Source: Haliea sp. E1-2-M8 | Lineage (GTDB): Bacteria > Pseudomonadota > Gammaproteobacteria > Pseudomonadales > Halieaceae | Direction of reading: 5' to 3' | DNA: 64,000 bases | NCBI RefSeq assembly: GCF_030649675.1 | Contig: NZ_JAUTDR010000016.1 | Location: 44,715 to 108,714 of the forward strand | Shown: piece after piece, positions 47,674-58,275 of the stretch | Position numbering within the stretch: position 1 is the first letter of the stretch | Layout: every line of letters begins with the position of its first letter | Notes under the pieces: model-generated | Seen by the model: only the letters and a program-made list of their open reading frames with translations | The model's database searches: none | What the model was told of the DNA's origin: nothing | Made by a program: the position numbers and the translations under genes

Positions 47674-47779
47674 CGGCGCCGTTTCCACTACCCAAACGAC
47701 CAATGCCAGTTGCCAGCAATAGCTGCACCTGAGGATGCCAAAAGCCTCTGCGTGCCATTGAACTGAACACGGGAGGATC

Positions 47780-49705
47780 ATGACAGACTCAGCACAGCCC
47801 GCAGCGGGCTGGAGCGCCGCCGACAGTGCCGAGCTCTACGGCATAAACGCCTGGGGCGCCGGATACTACAGCATCGCCGACAACGGCCACGCCCAGGTGA
47901 CGATCAACCCCGGCGAGGGCGACGTCAGCGTCTCCCTGATGGATATCGTCGCCGGCATGCGCGCGCGCAACCTGGAAATGCCAGCGGTGCTGCGGATCCG
48001 CAATGTGCTGGACCACCGCATCAAGGTGCTCAATAGAGCCTTTGCCGACGCCATCGCCAGTGGCGGCTACACCAATGTCTACCGCGGCGTATTCCCGATC
48101 AAGGTCAACCAGCAGTGCCACGTGATCGAGGAGATCGCCGATTACGGCACCCGCTTCCACCACGGTTTTGAAGCCGGCAGCAAGGCCGAACTGACCATCG
48201 CCCTGAGTCAGCTGCGGGACATTGAAAGCCTGGTGGTCTGCAATGGCTACAAGGACTCCGAGTTTATCGACCTGGGCCTGTACGCCCGGCGCATGGGCTA
48301 TCCCTGCTTTTTCGTGCTGGAATCGGTGAGCGAGCTGCGCATGATCATCGAGCGCAGCCGGGCCCTGGACGTGGAGCCGCTGATCGGCGTGCGCATGAAG
48401 AGCTCGGTAAAAGTCGACGGCCACTGGAGCCAGGACAGCGGCGACCGCTCCATCTTCGGTTTGTCCACGCCCGCGCTGATCACCGTGGTCGACGAACTGC
48501 GTGAAGCGGGCATGCTGCACTGTCTGCAGATGCTGCACTGCCACCTGGGCTCCCAGGTGCCCAACATCCGCAACGTCCGCAACGGCGTTCTGGAAGCCTG
48601 CCGCTTCTATGCCGGGCTGGTGGAGGAGGGCGCCGCCATGGGCTACCTCGACCTCGGCGGCGGCCTGGCGGTGGACTACGAGGGTGCCCGCACCAACAGC
48701 ACCCACTCGATGAACTACCAGCTGGAAGAATACTGCGTCAACATTGTCGAGAGTATTCGCGAGACCTTTGACCCGCTGGACATTCCGCACCCGGTGATTG
48801 TCACCGAATCCGGCCGCGCCACCGTGGCCTATTCCTCCATGCTGTTGTTCAACGTGCTGGACGTGCGCACCTGGGAACCGCAGCACATCCCCGAGGTGCT
48901 GCCGGAAGGCTGCAATGACACCCTGCGCAATATCCGTGAAGTGCTGGATGTGGTGGGGCGCGAGAATTTCCAGGAGTGCTACAACGACGCCCTGTTTTAT
49001 CGCGATGAGATCCGCGAGATGTTCCAGCACGGGCAGGCCACCCTGCGCGAGCGCGCCCTGGCCGATGACATCTGCCTGGCGGTGCTGCAGCGCATCGTGG
49101 TCCTGCTGCCGGGAATGACGCGGGTGCCGCCGGAGCTGGAGAACCTGCCCGAGCTGCTGTCGGATATCTACTACTGCAACTTCAGCCTGTTCCAGTCGCT
49201 GCCGGACATCTGGGCCATCGACCAGCTGTTTCCGATCATGCCCCTGCACCGGCTGCAGGAAGAGCCCAGCCGCCGCGGCATGCTCGCGGACCTCACCTGC
49301 GACTGCGACGGCAAGATCGACAAGTTCTCCCTGCCCGCGGGCACCAGCAGCACCCTGCCGCTGCACGGCCTGCGCGAGGACGAAGACTATATCCTGGGGG
49401 TGTTCCTGGTGGGGGCCTACCAGGAAACCCTGGGCGACCTGCACAACCTGTTTGGCGACACCAACGTGGTCAATGTTACGGTCAATTCGGACGGCAGCTT
49501 CGACTTCGCCCGCGAGTTCCACGGCGACAGCATTGCCGATGTGCTCAGCTACGTTGAGTACGAGCCCAAGCACATGCAGGAGCAGTTCCGCCGGGTGGCA
49601 GAGAACGCGGTGCGCAGCGGCCGTATTTCCGTGGCCGAGCGCCAGGAAATCCTGCGCGCCTTCCGCGACAGCCTGCAGGGCTATACCTATTTCGAGCACC
49701 ACTGA
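47780..49705 (+). CDS. speA: Biosynthetic arginine decarboxylase
   Basis: 641 aa, near the 658 aa of E. coli SpeA. The PLP lysine is K108 in FPIKVNQQ. GFEAGSKAEL, LQMLHCHLGSQV and YLDLGGGLAVDY are family features, and the C-terminal FREFHGDSIADVL-type segment is seen (FAREFHGDSIADVL). It turns arginine to agmatine. GGGAGG precedes the ATG. It starts a three-gene polyamine operon. Confidence 0.95.
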   Translation: MTDSAQPAAGWSAADSAELYGINAWGAGYYSIADNGHAQVTINPGEGDVSVSLMDIVAGMRARNLEMPAVLRIRNVLDHRIKVLNRAFADAIASGGYTNVYRGVFPIKVNQQCHVIEEIADYGTRFHHGFEAGSKAELTIALSQLRDIESLVVCNGYKDSEFIDLGLYARRMGYPCFFVLESVSELRMIIERSRALDVEPLIGVRMKSSVKVDGHWSQDSGDRSIFGLSTPALITVVDELREAGMLHCLQMLHCHLGSQVPNIRNVRNGVLEACRFYAGLVEEGAAMGYLDLGGGLAVDYEGARTNSTHSMNYQLEEYCVNIVESIRETFDPLDIPHPVIVTESGRATVAYSSMLLFNVLDVRTWEPQHIPEVLPEGCNDTLRNIREVLDVVGRENFQECYNDALFYRDEIREMFQHGQATLRERALADDICLAVLQRIVVLLPGMTRVPPELENLPELLSDIYYCNFSLFQSLPDIWAIDQLFPIMPLHRLQEEPSRRGMLADLTCDCDGKIDKFSLPAGTSSTLPLHGLREDEDYILGVFLVGAYQETLGDLHNLFGDTNVVNVTVNSDGSFDFAREFHGDSIADVLSYVEYEPKHMQEQFRRVAENAVRSGRISVAERQEILRAFRDSLQGYTYFEHH

Positions 49706-49732
49706 ACCCGTTAGCAGCAAAGGAGCACTGAC

Positions 49733-50953
<1,221 letters not shown>

Positions 50954-50954
50954 A

Positions 50955-52145
50955 GTGCAGATCTTCCAGTTCACGGATTTCAGCAAGCTGGACCTCGCGC
51001 GCCTGCCGTCCCCCTGCTATGTGGTGGACGAGGTGGCGGTGGAGCGCAACCTGGCGATTCTCCGGCAGGTGGCCGATGCCAGCGGGGCCAGGGTGCTGGC
51101 GGCGTTGAAGGCATTCTCCTGCTGGCGCCTGGGGGACCTGACAGCGAGCTACCTGCACGGCAGCTGCGCCAGCGGCCTGCATGAGGCGCGGCTGGGCCAC
51201 GACTACTATCGCGGTCCGGAGCAGGCGGGTGAAGTGCACGTGTTCGGCGCCGGCTACCACGAGGCGGACCTGCGCGAGATCCTGCAGATAGCCCACCATG
51301 TGGTGTTCAACAGCTGCGCCCAGTGGGTCCGCTTCCGGCCCCTGTGCCAGGCGGCCCAGCGCGCGCGCCCGGAGCTGCGCTTCGGCCTGCGCATCAACCC
51401 GGAACACTCCGAGGGCGATGTGCCCATCTACGACCCCTGCGCGCCGGGCTCGCGCCTGGGGATTCCGCGCTCGCAACTCGATGTCAGCACCCTGGAGGGG
51501 ATTACCGGGCTGCACTTCCACACCCTCTGCGAGCACGACTTTCCGCCCCTGCAGCGCACCCTGGCGGCGGTGGAGGAAAAATTCGGCGACCTGCTGCCGC
51601 AGATGGACTGGGTCAATTTCGGCGGCGGCCACCACATTACCCGCCCCGGTTACCAGATCGACGACCTGGTTGCCTGTATCCGCGACTTTGCCAGCCGCCA
51701 CCGGGTGCAGGTGTACCTGGAGCCGGGGGAGGCGGTGGCCATCGGTACCGGCGTGCTGGTGACCGAGGTGCTGGACCTGACCTGGAACGCGCTGGACCAG
51801 GCCATTCTCGACTGCTCCGCCACCTGCCACATGCCCGACACCCTGGAGATGCCCTACCGGCCCGAACTGCTGGGTGGGGGAGAGGCCGGGGAACTGGGCC
51901 ACACCTACCGCCTGGGCGGGCTTACCTGCCTCGCCGGCGACGTCATTGGCGACTACAGCTTCCCCGCGCCGCTGCAGATCGGCCAGCGGCTGGTGTTCCG
52001 GGACATGGCCCACTACACCATGGTCAAGACCAGTACCTTCAACGGCACCCGGCTGCCGGCCATCGTGCTCTGGAACTCCGCCACCGATACCCTGGAAACC
52101 GTGCGTGAATTCGGCTACGACGATTTCCGCACCCGCCTGAGCTGA
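50955..52145 (+). CDS. nspC: Carboxynorspermidine / carboxyspermidine decarboxylase
   Basis: 396 aa from a GTG one base after the previous stop. Group IV PLP decarboxylase with K52 in ALKAFSCW, HTLCEHDFPPL, NFGGGHHITRPGYQ and CSATCHMPDTLEMPYRPEL. It decarboxylates carboxy(nor)spermidine to (nor)spermidine. With SpeA and the dehydrogenase it gives a spermidine route that does not need S-adenosylmethionine decarboxylase. Choice between spermidine and norspermidine depends on the diamine, which is not visible here. Confidence 0.93.
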   Translation: MQIFQFTDFSKLDLARLPSPCYVVDEVAVERNLAILRQVADASGARVLAALKAFSCWRLGDLTASYLHGSCASGLHEARLGHDYYRGPEQAGEVHVFGAGYHEADLREILQIAHHVVFNSCAQWVRFRPLCQAAQRARPELRFGLRINPEHSEGDVPIYDPCAPGSRLGIPRSQLDVSTLEGITGLHFHTLCEHDFPPLQRTLAAVEEKFGDLLPQMDWVNFGGGHHITRPGYQIDDLVACIRDFASRHRVQVYLEPGEAVAIGTGVLVTEVLDLTWNALDQAILDCSATCHMPDTLEMPYRPELLGGGEAGELGHTYRLGGLTCLAGDVIGDYSFPAPLQIGQRLVFRDMAHYTMVKTSTFNGTRLPAIVLWNSATDTLETVREFGYDDFRTRLS

Positions 52146-52149
52146 ACAA

Positions 52150-52210
52150 CGCCAAAACGGACCTGACCCTTTAACTTTGGGAAACTTAAAGGGTCAGGTC
52201 CGTTTTGGCG
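52150..52210. repeat. Palindromic element A (GGACCTGACCCTTTA core)
   Basis: A perfect 25-bp inverted repeat (52150-52174 with 52186-52210), extended by one C-C mismatch and 3 more pairs around a GGG loop. It starts 5 nt after the nspC stop and may also terminate transcription. Outer arms CGCCAAAAC/GTTTTGGCG. Confidence 0.85.
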
Positions 52211-52301
52211 GATAAGTCCAGATACTCCGAATTGATCACTTTCACACTCCCCATGGCCCTGCTACGATTGCCCACCCCCACACCTATGAGGTGGCGATCC
52301 G

Positions 52302-52835
52302 ATGTTTGATCGAAACAGGAACAAACCGCCGGCCGAGCCGCCGGCACCCGAACCGGTCGCCGCGCCGCGCGCGCCCGCAGACCAGAGTACGCCGCAACCT
52401 GCCGCCACGAGGAACACTGCGATGATTGGACCGAGCATTCATATCAAGGGCACCGTCAGCGGTGGCGAAGACCTCCTGATCCAGGGCAAGGTAGAGGGCA
52501 CCATAGACCTCGGCGACCACGAAGTGTCGGTCGGTCAGTCCGGCAAGGTGACCGCGGACATCAAGGCCAAGATCGTGAAGATCGAGGGCGAAGTGGCCGG
52601 CGACGTGACCGGCAGCGAAAAGGTTGTCATCGCCAAATCCGGCAGAGTCCGGGGCAATATTATTGCGCCGCGGGTGACCCTGGAGGATGGTGCCATCTTC
52701 AAAGGCAGTATCGACATGGATCCGGGCGACACTCGCACCGACGTCCAGACGGCGGCCCCCAAAGCCGAGAAGCCCGTCGCCGCTGCCGCGCCCGCGGGCA
52801 ACCAGAAACCAGGGCTGGATCAGAAACACGGTTGA
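52302..52835 (+). CDS. Bactofilin family cytoskeletal protein
   Basis: 177 aa. A Pro/Arg-rich unstructured N-terminus (residues 1-40) is followed by a bactofilin beta-helix (about 45-140), seen as repeated short strands (GPSIHIKGTVSGGEDLLIQG, VEGTIDLGDHEVSVG, KIEGEVAGDVTGSEKVVI, GNIIAPRVTLEDGAIFKGSI), and an Ala/Pro/Lys C-terminal tail. Bactofilins polymerise without nucleotide and organise cell-shape and envelope machinery. GAGG lies upstream. It is followed by a methyltransferase-like gene. Confidence 0.93.
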   Translation: MFDRNRNKPPAEPPAPEPVAAPRAPADQSTPQPAATRNTAMIGPSIHIKGTVSGGEDLLIQGKVEGTIDLGDHEVSVGQSGKVTADIKAKIVKIEGEVAGDVTGSEKVVIAKSGRVRGNIIAPRVTLEDGAIFKGSIDMDPGDTRTDVQTAAPKAEKPVAAAAPAGNQKPGLDQKHG

Positions 52836-52884
52836 GCCCCATGCGTCAGTCGCCCCCCGGGCTGGCGCTGCGCCGGCCTGAATT

Positions 52885-53478
52885 GTGAGCCCGCAGCCTC
52901 AGGTTTCGCAGCTGCTGCCGTCGGTATTGCAGCATGTCGTCGAGGGGCAGCGGGTAACGGTACTGGACGTGGGCCCGGCGCTGCCGGAGACGGTAGCGTT
53001 CTTTTCCGCTGTGCCCTGCACCCTGCATATCGCGGATCTGTTCAGTGCGCTGCCGCTGACGCCGGAAGACGATGGCCCGAGTTACATCGAGCAGTTCAGG
53101 AAACTGCTGCCCTTGCCGGCGGCCACCCGCTTCGACATTTGCCTGTTCTGGGATCTGTTCAATTATCTGCCGGTGGCCGCCGCCAGCGCCCTGCTTGAGG
53201 TACTGCACCCGCATCTGCACGCCGATACCCGCGGCCACGCCTTCGGCGTGCACAAGCGCGGCACGCCGGAGGATTCACGGATTCACGGGATTCTCAACGC
53301 TGACACCCTGACCCTGCGGTCGCGGCGGCAGCTCCTGCCGGGCTACGCGCCGATGCCCCAGGCCCAGTTGCAGACAGTGCTGGCCGACTTCCGCTTTGAG
53401 CGCAGTGTGCTCTTGGCGGACAGCCGGCTGGAATTCTTGCTGGGCATGAGGCAAGAAAAACGGGAAAAACGGACCTGA
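52885..53478 (+). CDS. Methyltransferase-like protein of unknown function
   Basis: 197 aa from a GTG at 52885. The strand VTVLDVGPALPETVAFFSAV, then TLHIADL, then FDICLFWDLFNYLP, follow the order of class I SAM methyltransferase motifs. The glycine-rich SAM loop is weak (DVGPALPE instead of DxGxGxG), so activity is doubtful. The last codons (CGG ACC TGA) and the stop lie inside palindromic element B. No operon link to bactofilin is proven, though the gap is only 49 nt. I do not recognise its family. Confidence 0.65.
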   Translation: MSPQPQVSQLLPSVLQHVVEGQRVTVLDVGPALPETVAFFSAVPCTLHIADLFSALPLTPEDDGPSYIEQFRKLLPLPAATRFDICLFWDLFNYLPVAAASALLEVLHPHLHADTRGHAFGVHKRGTPEDSRIHGILNADTLTLRSRRQLLPGYAPMPQAQLQTVLADFRFERSVLLADSRLEFLLGMRQEKREKRT

Positions 53479-53516
53479 CCCTTTAGATTTTGCAAATCTA
53501 AAGGGTCAGGTCCGTT
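53468..53516. repeat. Palindromic element B (GGACCTGACCCTTTA core)
   Basis: A perfect 23-bp stem (53468-53490 with 53494-53516) with a TGC loop. It contains the stop codon of the upstream gene (53476-53478) and lies 24 nt from the acnB 3' end. The 9-mer GAAAAACGG occurs twice in tandem at 53455-53472, at its left edge. Confidence 0.85.
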
Positions 53517-53539
53517 ATCAGCGGGTCCGTTGTCAGCGC

Positions 53540-56158
53540 TCAGGCGGCGCTGACGACGTCGACCTGCACCGCGGCGATGCGCTTGCCTTCCTCGGCGCTG
53601 TGCTGGAACTCCACAATCTGGTCGAAGTTCATGTAGCGGTAGATCTCCGCGGACATGGCGTCCAGCTTGCTGGCGAACTGCAGGTATTCCTCCGGTGTCG
53701 GCAGCTTGCCCAGGATCGCCCCCACCGCCGCCAGTTCCGCCGAGGTCAGGTAGACGTTGGCGCCGTCGCCCAGGCGGTTGGGAAAGTTGCGGGTCGAGGT
53801 CGAGAGCACCGTGCTGTTCGCTGCCACCCGGGCCTGGTTGCCCATGCACAGGGAGCAGCCGGGCATCTCGGTGCGGGCGCCGGCGGCGCCGAAGATATTG
53901 TAGTAACCTTCTTCCATCAGCAGGTGCTGGTCCATCCGGGTGGGGGGTGAAATCCACAGACGGGTGGAGAGGTTGCCCTTGTGCTGGTCCAGCAGCTTGC
54001 CGGCGGCGCGGAAGTGGCCGATGTTGGTCATGCAGCTGCCGATAAAGACCTCGTCGACCTTGTCGCCGGCGACGGCGGAGAGCAGGCGGGCGTCGTCCGG
54101 GTCGTTCGGGGCGCAGACGATCGGCTCCTGCACTTGCGCCAGGTCGATCTCGATCACCGCCGCGTACTCGGCATCGGCGTCGGCCTGCATCAGGCTGGGC
54201 TGGTCCAGCCACTGTTCCATCTTGCGGGCGCGGCGCTCGAGGGTGCGCGGGTCACCGTAGCCCTCGGCGATCATCGCCCGCAGCAGAACCACGTTGGAGC
54301 GCAGATACTCGGCAATGGTGTCCTCGTCCAGGGCGATGGTGCAGCCGGCGGCCGAACGCTCGGCGGAGGCATCCGACAGCTCGAAGGCCTGCTCTACCGT
54401 GAGACCCGAAAGCCCCTCGATCTCCAGGATGCGGCCGGAGAAGATGTTCTTCTTGCCCTTCTTTTCCACCGTCAACAGGCCCTGTTGGATAGCGTAGTAG
54501 GGGATGGCGTGGACCAGGTCGCGCAGGGTGATGCCGGGCTGCATCTTGCCCTTGAAGCGCACCAGCACGGATTCCGGCATGTCCAGCGGCATCACGCCGG
54601 TGGCGGCGGCGAAGGCCACCAGGCCCGAACCCGCGGGGAAAGAAATCCCCATCGGGAAGCGGGTGTGGCTGTCGCCGCCGGTGCCGACCGTGTCGGGCAG
54701 CAGCATGCGGTTCAGCCAGCTGTGGATGATGCCGTCGCCCGGGCGCAGGGATACGCCACCGCGGGTCATGATGAAGTCGGGCAGGCTGTGCTGGGTGTCT
54801 ATGTCCACCGGCTTGGGGTAGGCCGCGGTGTGGCAGAAAGACTGCATCACCAGGTCGGTGGAGAAGCCCAGGCATGCCAGGTCCTTGAGCTCGTCCCGGG
54901 TCATCGGGCCGGTGGTGTCCTGGGAGCCGACCGTGGTCATGCGCGGCTCGCAATAGGTACCGGGGCGCACGCCGTCGACGCCGCAGGCGCGGCCGACCAT
55001 CTTCTGCCCGAGGGTGAAGCCCTTGCCGGTGTCGCCGGGCACTTCCGGGGTGCGGAACAGGCTGGAGTGGGGCAGGCCCAGGGCTTCGCGGGCCCGGGTG
55101 GTGAGGCCACGGCCGATGATCAGGTTGATGCGGCCACCCGCGCGAACCTCGTCCAGCAGCACATCGGACTTGAGGGCAAACTCGGACAGCACCGCGCCGT
55201 CCTCGGCGAGGATCTTGCCGTCATAGGGGCGCACTTCGATCACGTCGCCCATATTCAGGTCGTCGACCGGGGCTTCAAATACCAGCGCGCCCGCGTCCTC
55301 CATGGTGTTGTAGAAGATCGGCGCCACCTTGCCGCCGATGCAGATGCCGCCGCCCTTCTTGTTGGGCACGCCGGGCATTTCGTCACCAAAGAACCACAGC
55401 ACCGAGTTGGTGGCAGACTTGCGCGAAGAGCCGGTGCCGACCACGTCGCCGACGAAGGCCACCGGCAGACCCTTGGCCTGCAGCTCGGCGATCTGCTGCA
55501 TGGGGCCGGTGACGCCGGGTTCTGCCGGGGTCAGGCCGTCGCGGGTCATCTTGTACATGGCCAGCGCGTGCAGGGGGATGTCCGGCCGCGACCAGGCGTC
55601 GGGAGCGGGGGAGAGGTCATCGGTGTTGGTTTCGCCGGTGACCTTGAACACGGACACCTTGATCGATTCAGGAACTTCCGGGCGGCTGGTGAACCACTCG
55701 CCCTCGGCCCAGGATTCCAGTACCGCCTTTGCATTCGCGTTGCCGCCCTTGGCCAGTTCTTCCACGTCGTGGAAGGCGTCGAACACCAGCAGGGTGTGCT
55801 TGAGCTCGGTAGCCGCCAGGGTGCCCAATTCGGCATTGGTCAGCAGGCCCACCAGGGTTTCGATGTTGTAGCCGCCGTGCATGTTGCCCAGCAGCTTGAC
55901 CGCGGCGGCGCGATCGATCAGCGGGCACTCGGCCTCACCCTTGGCCACTGCCGACAGGAAGCCTGCCTTGACGTAGGCGGCCTCGTCCACGCCCGGGGGC
56001 ACGCGGGTGGTAATGAGATCCAGCAGGAAGTCTTCTTCGCCGGCGGGGGGGGTCTTGAGAAGCTCTACCAGGGAGGCAACCTGTTCGGCGCTCAGGGGCT
56101 TGGGCGGAATGTTCAGGGCGGCCCTTTCGGCCACGTGTTCGCGATAGGCTTCTAGCAC
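53540..56158 (-). CDS. acnB: Aconitate hydratase B
   Basis: 872 aa from a GTG at 56158 with a strong AAGGAG site. It begins [20 protein letters not shown], as AcnB does. The N-terminal HEAT-like domain ([20 protein letters not shown]), the swivel domain and the catalytic domain with 4Fe-4S cysteines ([19 protein letters not shown] and [12 protein letters not shown]) are all present. It interconverts citrate and isocitrate in the TCA cycle. It converges on the methyltransferase-like gene with element B between them. A longer frame upstream of the GTG is not needed. Confidence 0.96.
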   Translation of the reverse strand: MLEAYREHVAERAALNIPPKPLSAEQVASLVELLKTPPAGEEDFLLDLITTRVPPGVDEAAYVKAGFLSAVAKGEAECPLIDRAAAVKLLGNMHGGYNIETLVGLLTNAELGTLAATELKHTLLVFDAFHDVEELAKGGNANAKAVLESWAEGEWFTSRPEVPESIKVSVFKVTGETNTDDLSPAPDAWSRPDIPLHALAMYKMTRDGLTPAEPGVTGPMQQIAELQAKGLPVAFVGDVVGTGSSRKSATNSVLWFFGDEMPGVPNKKGGGICIGGKVAPIFYNTMEDAGALVFEAPVDDLNMGDVIEVRPYDGKILAEDGAVLSEFALKSDVLLDEVRAGGRINLIIGRGLTTRAREALGLPHSSLFRTPEVPGDTGKGFTLGQKMVGRACGVDGVRPGTYCEPRMTTVGSQDTTGPMTRDELKDLACLGFSTDLVMQSFCHTAAYPKPVDIDTQHSLPDFIMTRGGVSLRPGDGIIHSWLNRMLLPDTVGTGGDSHTRFPMGISFPAGSGLVAFAAATGVMPLDMPESVLVRFKGKMQPGITLRDLVHAIPYYAIQQGLLTVEKKGKKNIFSGRILEIEGLSGLTVEQAFELSDASAERSAAGCTIALDEDTIAEYLRSNVVLLRAMIAEGYGDPRTLERRARKMEQWLDQPSLMQADADAEYAAVIEIDLAQVQEPIVCAPNDPDDARLLSAVAGDKVDEVFIGSCMTNIGHFRAAGKLLDQHKGNLSTRLWISPPTRMDQHLLMEEGYYNIFGAAGARTEMPGCSLCMGNQARVAANSTVLSTSTRNFPNRLGDGANVYLTSAELAAVGAILGKLPTPEEYLQFASKLDAMSAEIYRYMNFDQIVEFQHSAEEGKRIAAVQVDVVSAA

Positions 56159-56240
56159 AGTAAAGCTCCTTGTTGCAGTGACGGGTGGCCCTGCGGGCAG
56201 GCCTGTTGGCTGCCTCCGGTGCCGTGGAAATCGGTGCGGC

Positions 56241-56269
56241 ATTGTAGCCCAGCGGGGGTGCAAGATAAA
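56241..56269 (-). promoter_or_regulatory. Candidate acnB promoter
   Basis: On the reverse strand: TTTATC (56264-56269), 17 nt, TACAAT (56241-56246). It leaves a leader of roughly 75 nt before the GTG at 56158. Confidence 0.4.
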
Positions 56270-56355
56270 TCGGCTGCACGCTTATACCGTGCATTCAGGC
56301 GGGCTATGACTTACACTTTCAGGCCGTAAATGGCCCCGTTTTCTCGCACCAGACT

Positions 56356-56826
56356 ATGCTCAAACCCGTCGTCAAGACACCCTGTATCGGCGTCTGCTCC
56401 ACCGGCATCGGCGACGCCGTGTGCCGCGGCTGCAAGCGCTTCAGCCACGAAGTGATCCACTGGAATGGCTATACGCACGAGCAGAAGGCGGCGATCGACG
56501 GGCGCCTGGCCGATTTCCTCTCGCGCTGCGTCAGCAACAAGCTGGCGGTAGTCGACCAAGCTTTGCTGCTGTGGCAGCTGCAGGTGCAGCAGCTGCGCTT
56601 CAACACCGAGCACGACGAGTACTGCCAGGTTTTCAGCCTGCTCAAGGCGGGCGCCGGGCAGATCACCCGAACGGAAGACTTCGGATTCACCGTGCATGCC
56701 GAATACCGCGACTTGAGTTTGCCGCAGCTGCGCGTCCTGATCGACCAGGAGTTCTATATCCTCTCGGAAGCCCACTACGACCGCTACATGCGCACCCCGG
56801 ACCTGTTCGCCGGGGACGCCCGCTGA
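56356..56826 (+). CDS. DUF1289 domain protein
   Basis: 156 aa. A cysteine-rich N-terminus has C10, C14, C23 and C26 (TPCIGVCSTGIGDAVCRGCK) followed by RFSHEVIHW, the DUF1289 signature, which may bind a metal or an Fe-S cluster. Most DUF1289 proteins are about 60-80 aa; the extra 90 residues here are helical with no known motif. The stop overlaps the miaE start by one base (TGATG), so the two are co-translated. That suggests, but does not prove, a role in tRNA modification. Confidence 0.85.
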   Translation: MLKPVVKTPCIGVCSTGIGDAVCRGCKRFSHEVIHWNGYTHEQKAAIDGRLADFLSRCVSNKLAVVDQALLLWQLQVQQLRFNTEHDEYCQVFSLLKAGAGQITRTEDFGFTVHAEYRDLSLPQLRVLIDQEFYILSEAHYDRYMRTPDLFAGDAR

Positions 56827-57464
56827 TGCAGTTTCATACCCTGCTGGCGCCGGTGCGCGCCTTTCTGCCCTGTGCCACGCCACCGGCCTGGGTAGCCTGG
56901 GCGCTGGAAAACCCGGAACTGCTGCTGGTGGACCACGCCAACTGCGAGAAGAAAGCCGCCTCCACCGCGCTCAACCTGATGTACCGCTACGTCGACCAGC
57001 CGCGCCTGCTGCACAAGCTGTCGCGTCTGGCCCGGGAGGAGCTGCGCCATTTCGAGCAGGTGTTTGGCCTGATGCAGAAACGCGGTGTCGGTTATCCCCA
57101 GCTGTCCGCCTCGCGCTATGCCGGGGAGCTGCGCAAGCAGGTGCGGGGCAATGAGCCCGGGCGGCTGGTGGATACCCTGCTGGTGGGCGCCCTGATCGAG
57201 GCCCGCTCCTGCGAGCGCTTCGCGGCGCTGATCCCGGTGCTGGATCCGGAGCTGGCGGACTTCTACAGCTCCCTGCTGAAATCCGAGGCGCGCCATTTCG
57301 AAGACTACCTGGGCTTGGCGGCGGCCCTGGCGCCAGCGGCGGAGATCGCCGAACGGCTGGCGGTGCTGCGCGCTCACGAAGCAGAGCTGATCCAGAGTGT
57401 CGATACCGAGTTCCGCTTCCACAGCGGCGTTCGCCCCCAACATAAAGGGTCAGGTCCTTCATAA
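56826..57464 (+). CDS. miaE: tRNA-(ms2io6A)-hydroxylase
   Basis: 212 aa starting MQFHTLLAPVRAFLPC at an ATG that shares its A with the previous stop. The diiron ligands lie in two ExxH motifs, REELRHFEQV and SEARHFEDYL. LVDHANCEKKAASTALNLM (near 38-56) is also typical. It hydroxylates the isopentenyl group of ms2i6A37 in tRNA using oxygen. The family normally ends near FRFHSG; here residues 206-212 (HKGSGPS) and the stop are encoded by palindromic element C. Confidence 0.93.
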   Translation: MQFHTLLAPVRAFLPCATPPAWVAWALENPELLLVDHANCEKKAASTALNLMYRYVDQPRLLHKLSRLAREELRHFEQVFGLMQKRGVGYPQLSASRYAGELRKQVRGNEPGRLVDTLLVGALIEARSCERFAALIPVLDPELADFYSSLLKSEARHFEDYLGLAAALAPAAEIAERLAVLRAHEAELIQSVDTEFRFHSGVRPQHKGSGPS

Positions 57465-57483
57465 AGTGGACCTGACCCTTTAT
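57442..57483. repeat. Palindromic element C, core arms in the opposite order
   Basis: A perfect 16-bp stem (57442-57457 with 57468-57483) around a 10-nt loop. The arm order is reversed relative to elements A, B and D: the TAAAGGGTCAGGTCC arm comes first. It overlaps the last codons of miaE, between miaE and the convergent lpxH. Confidence 0.8.
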
Positions 57484-57542
57484 ATTTGCCGAGGCGGCGG
57501 CTGCGGCGTTACTTCAGGTATAATCTGGAAAAAAACATCAAG

Positions 57543-58259
57543 CTATTGTTTTATATCGAAATCCACCAAATCAAAGTTGTTCGGCGTGACCTCAAGATAC
57601 CAGCCCTTCTGATCCCAGTCCCCGAGCACCCAGCGGGTACCCGCGGCGTGATCGTGGCGGGCCGGGCGATGGGTGTGGCCGTGGATCATTTGCCGGACCT
57701 CGTGGTCCAGGAAAGCGCGCTCCACTTCCTCCGGGGTCACGTCCATGATGTCCTCGGCCTTGTTGCTGGTGGCCTCGCGGCTGCGATTGCGCAGCTCCCG
57801 CGCCAGGACCCGGCGCTCTTCCAGGGATCGGGCCAGCAGTTCCGCCTGCCAGGCCTTGGTGCGGGTGGTTTTGCGAAAGGCCTGGTATTCCGTGTCGCGG
57901 GTGCAGAGGCTGTCGCCATGCAGCAGCAGGGTCGGCTTGCTGTAGAGATTCACCACGCTGGGATCCCGCAGCAGCTTGCCACCGACGCGCTGGCAGAATT
58001 GCTTGCCGAGGAGGAAATCCCGGTTGCCCTGCATCAGGTACAGGCGCGGACCGGCGGCGCTGAATCGTTGCAGCATTTCCGCCACCTCCCGCAACAGCGG
58101 CGAGTCGTCGTCGTCACCAATCCAGACTTCAAACAGGTCCCCGAGGATATACAGAGCGTCGCAGTCCTGGTGTTCCAGCAGGAACCGGCGCAGGGCCCGG
58201 ACGGTACCCGGGCGAGTCGCCTCCAGATGCAGGTCGGAGATGAAGTAGGTCGCGGGCAC
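57543..58259 (-). CDS. lpxH: UDP-2,3-diacylglucosamine diphosphatase
   Basis: 238 aa. Calcineurin-like phosphoesterase with the metal motifs FISDLHLE, GDLFEVWIGDDD, GNRDFLLG, LHGDSLCTRD and HGHTHRP in the normal order. It hydrolyses UDP-2,3-diacylglucosamine to lipid X in lipid A synthesis at the inner membrane face. The gene starts 16 nt after the ppiB stop and is transcribed with it; this order is common in gammaproteobacteria. Confidence 0.96.
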   Translation of the reverse strand: MPATYFISDLHLEATRPGTVRALRRFLLEHQDCDALYILGDLFEVWIGDDDDSPLLREVAEMLQRFSAAGPRLYLMQGNRDFLLGKQFCQRVGGKLLRDPSVVNLYSKPTLLLHGDSLCTRDTEYQAFRKTTRTKAWQAELLARSLEERRVLARELRNRSREATSNKAEDIMDVTPEEVERAFLDHEVRQMIHGHTHRPARHDHAAGTRWVLGDWDQKGWYLEVTPNNFDLVDFDIKQ

Positions 58260-58275
58260 TGCGGCGGCCGCTGCT

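Noticed and set aside
47701..47779. Short frames before speA (MPVASNSCT and MPKASACH) as possible leader peptides
   Set aside because: No arginine codons or ribosome sites, and no paired RNA structures seen; chance frames.
53981..56155. Long open frame on the forward strand
   Set aside because: Antisense to acnB, which has full aconitase motifs; the forward frame is His/Gly/Ala-rich and motif-free.
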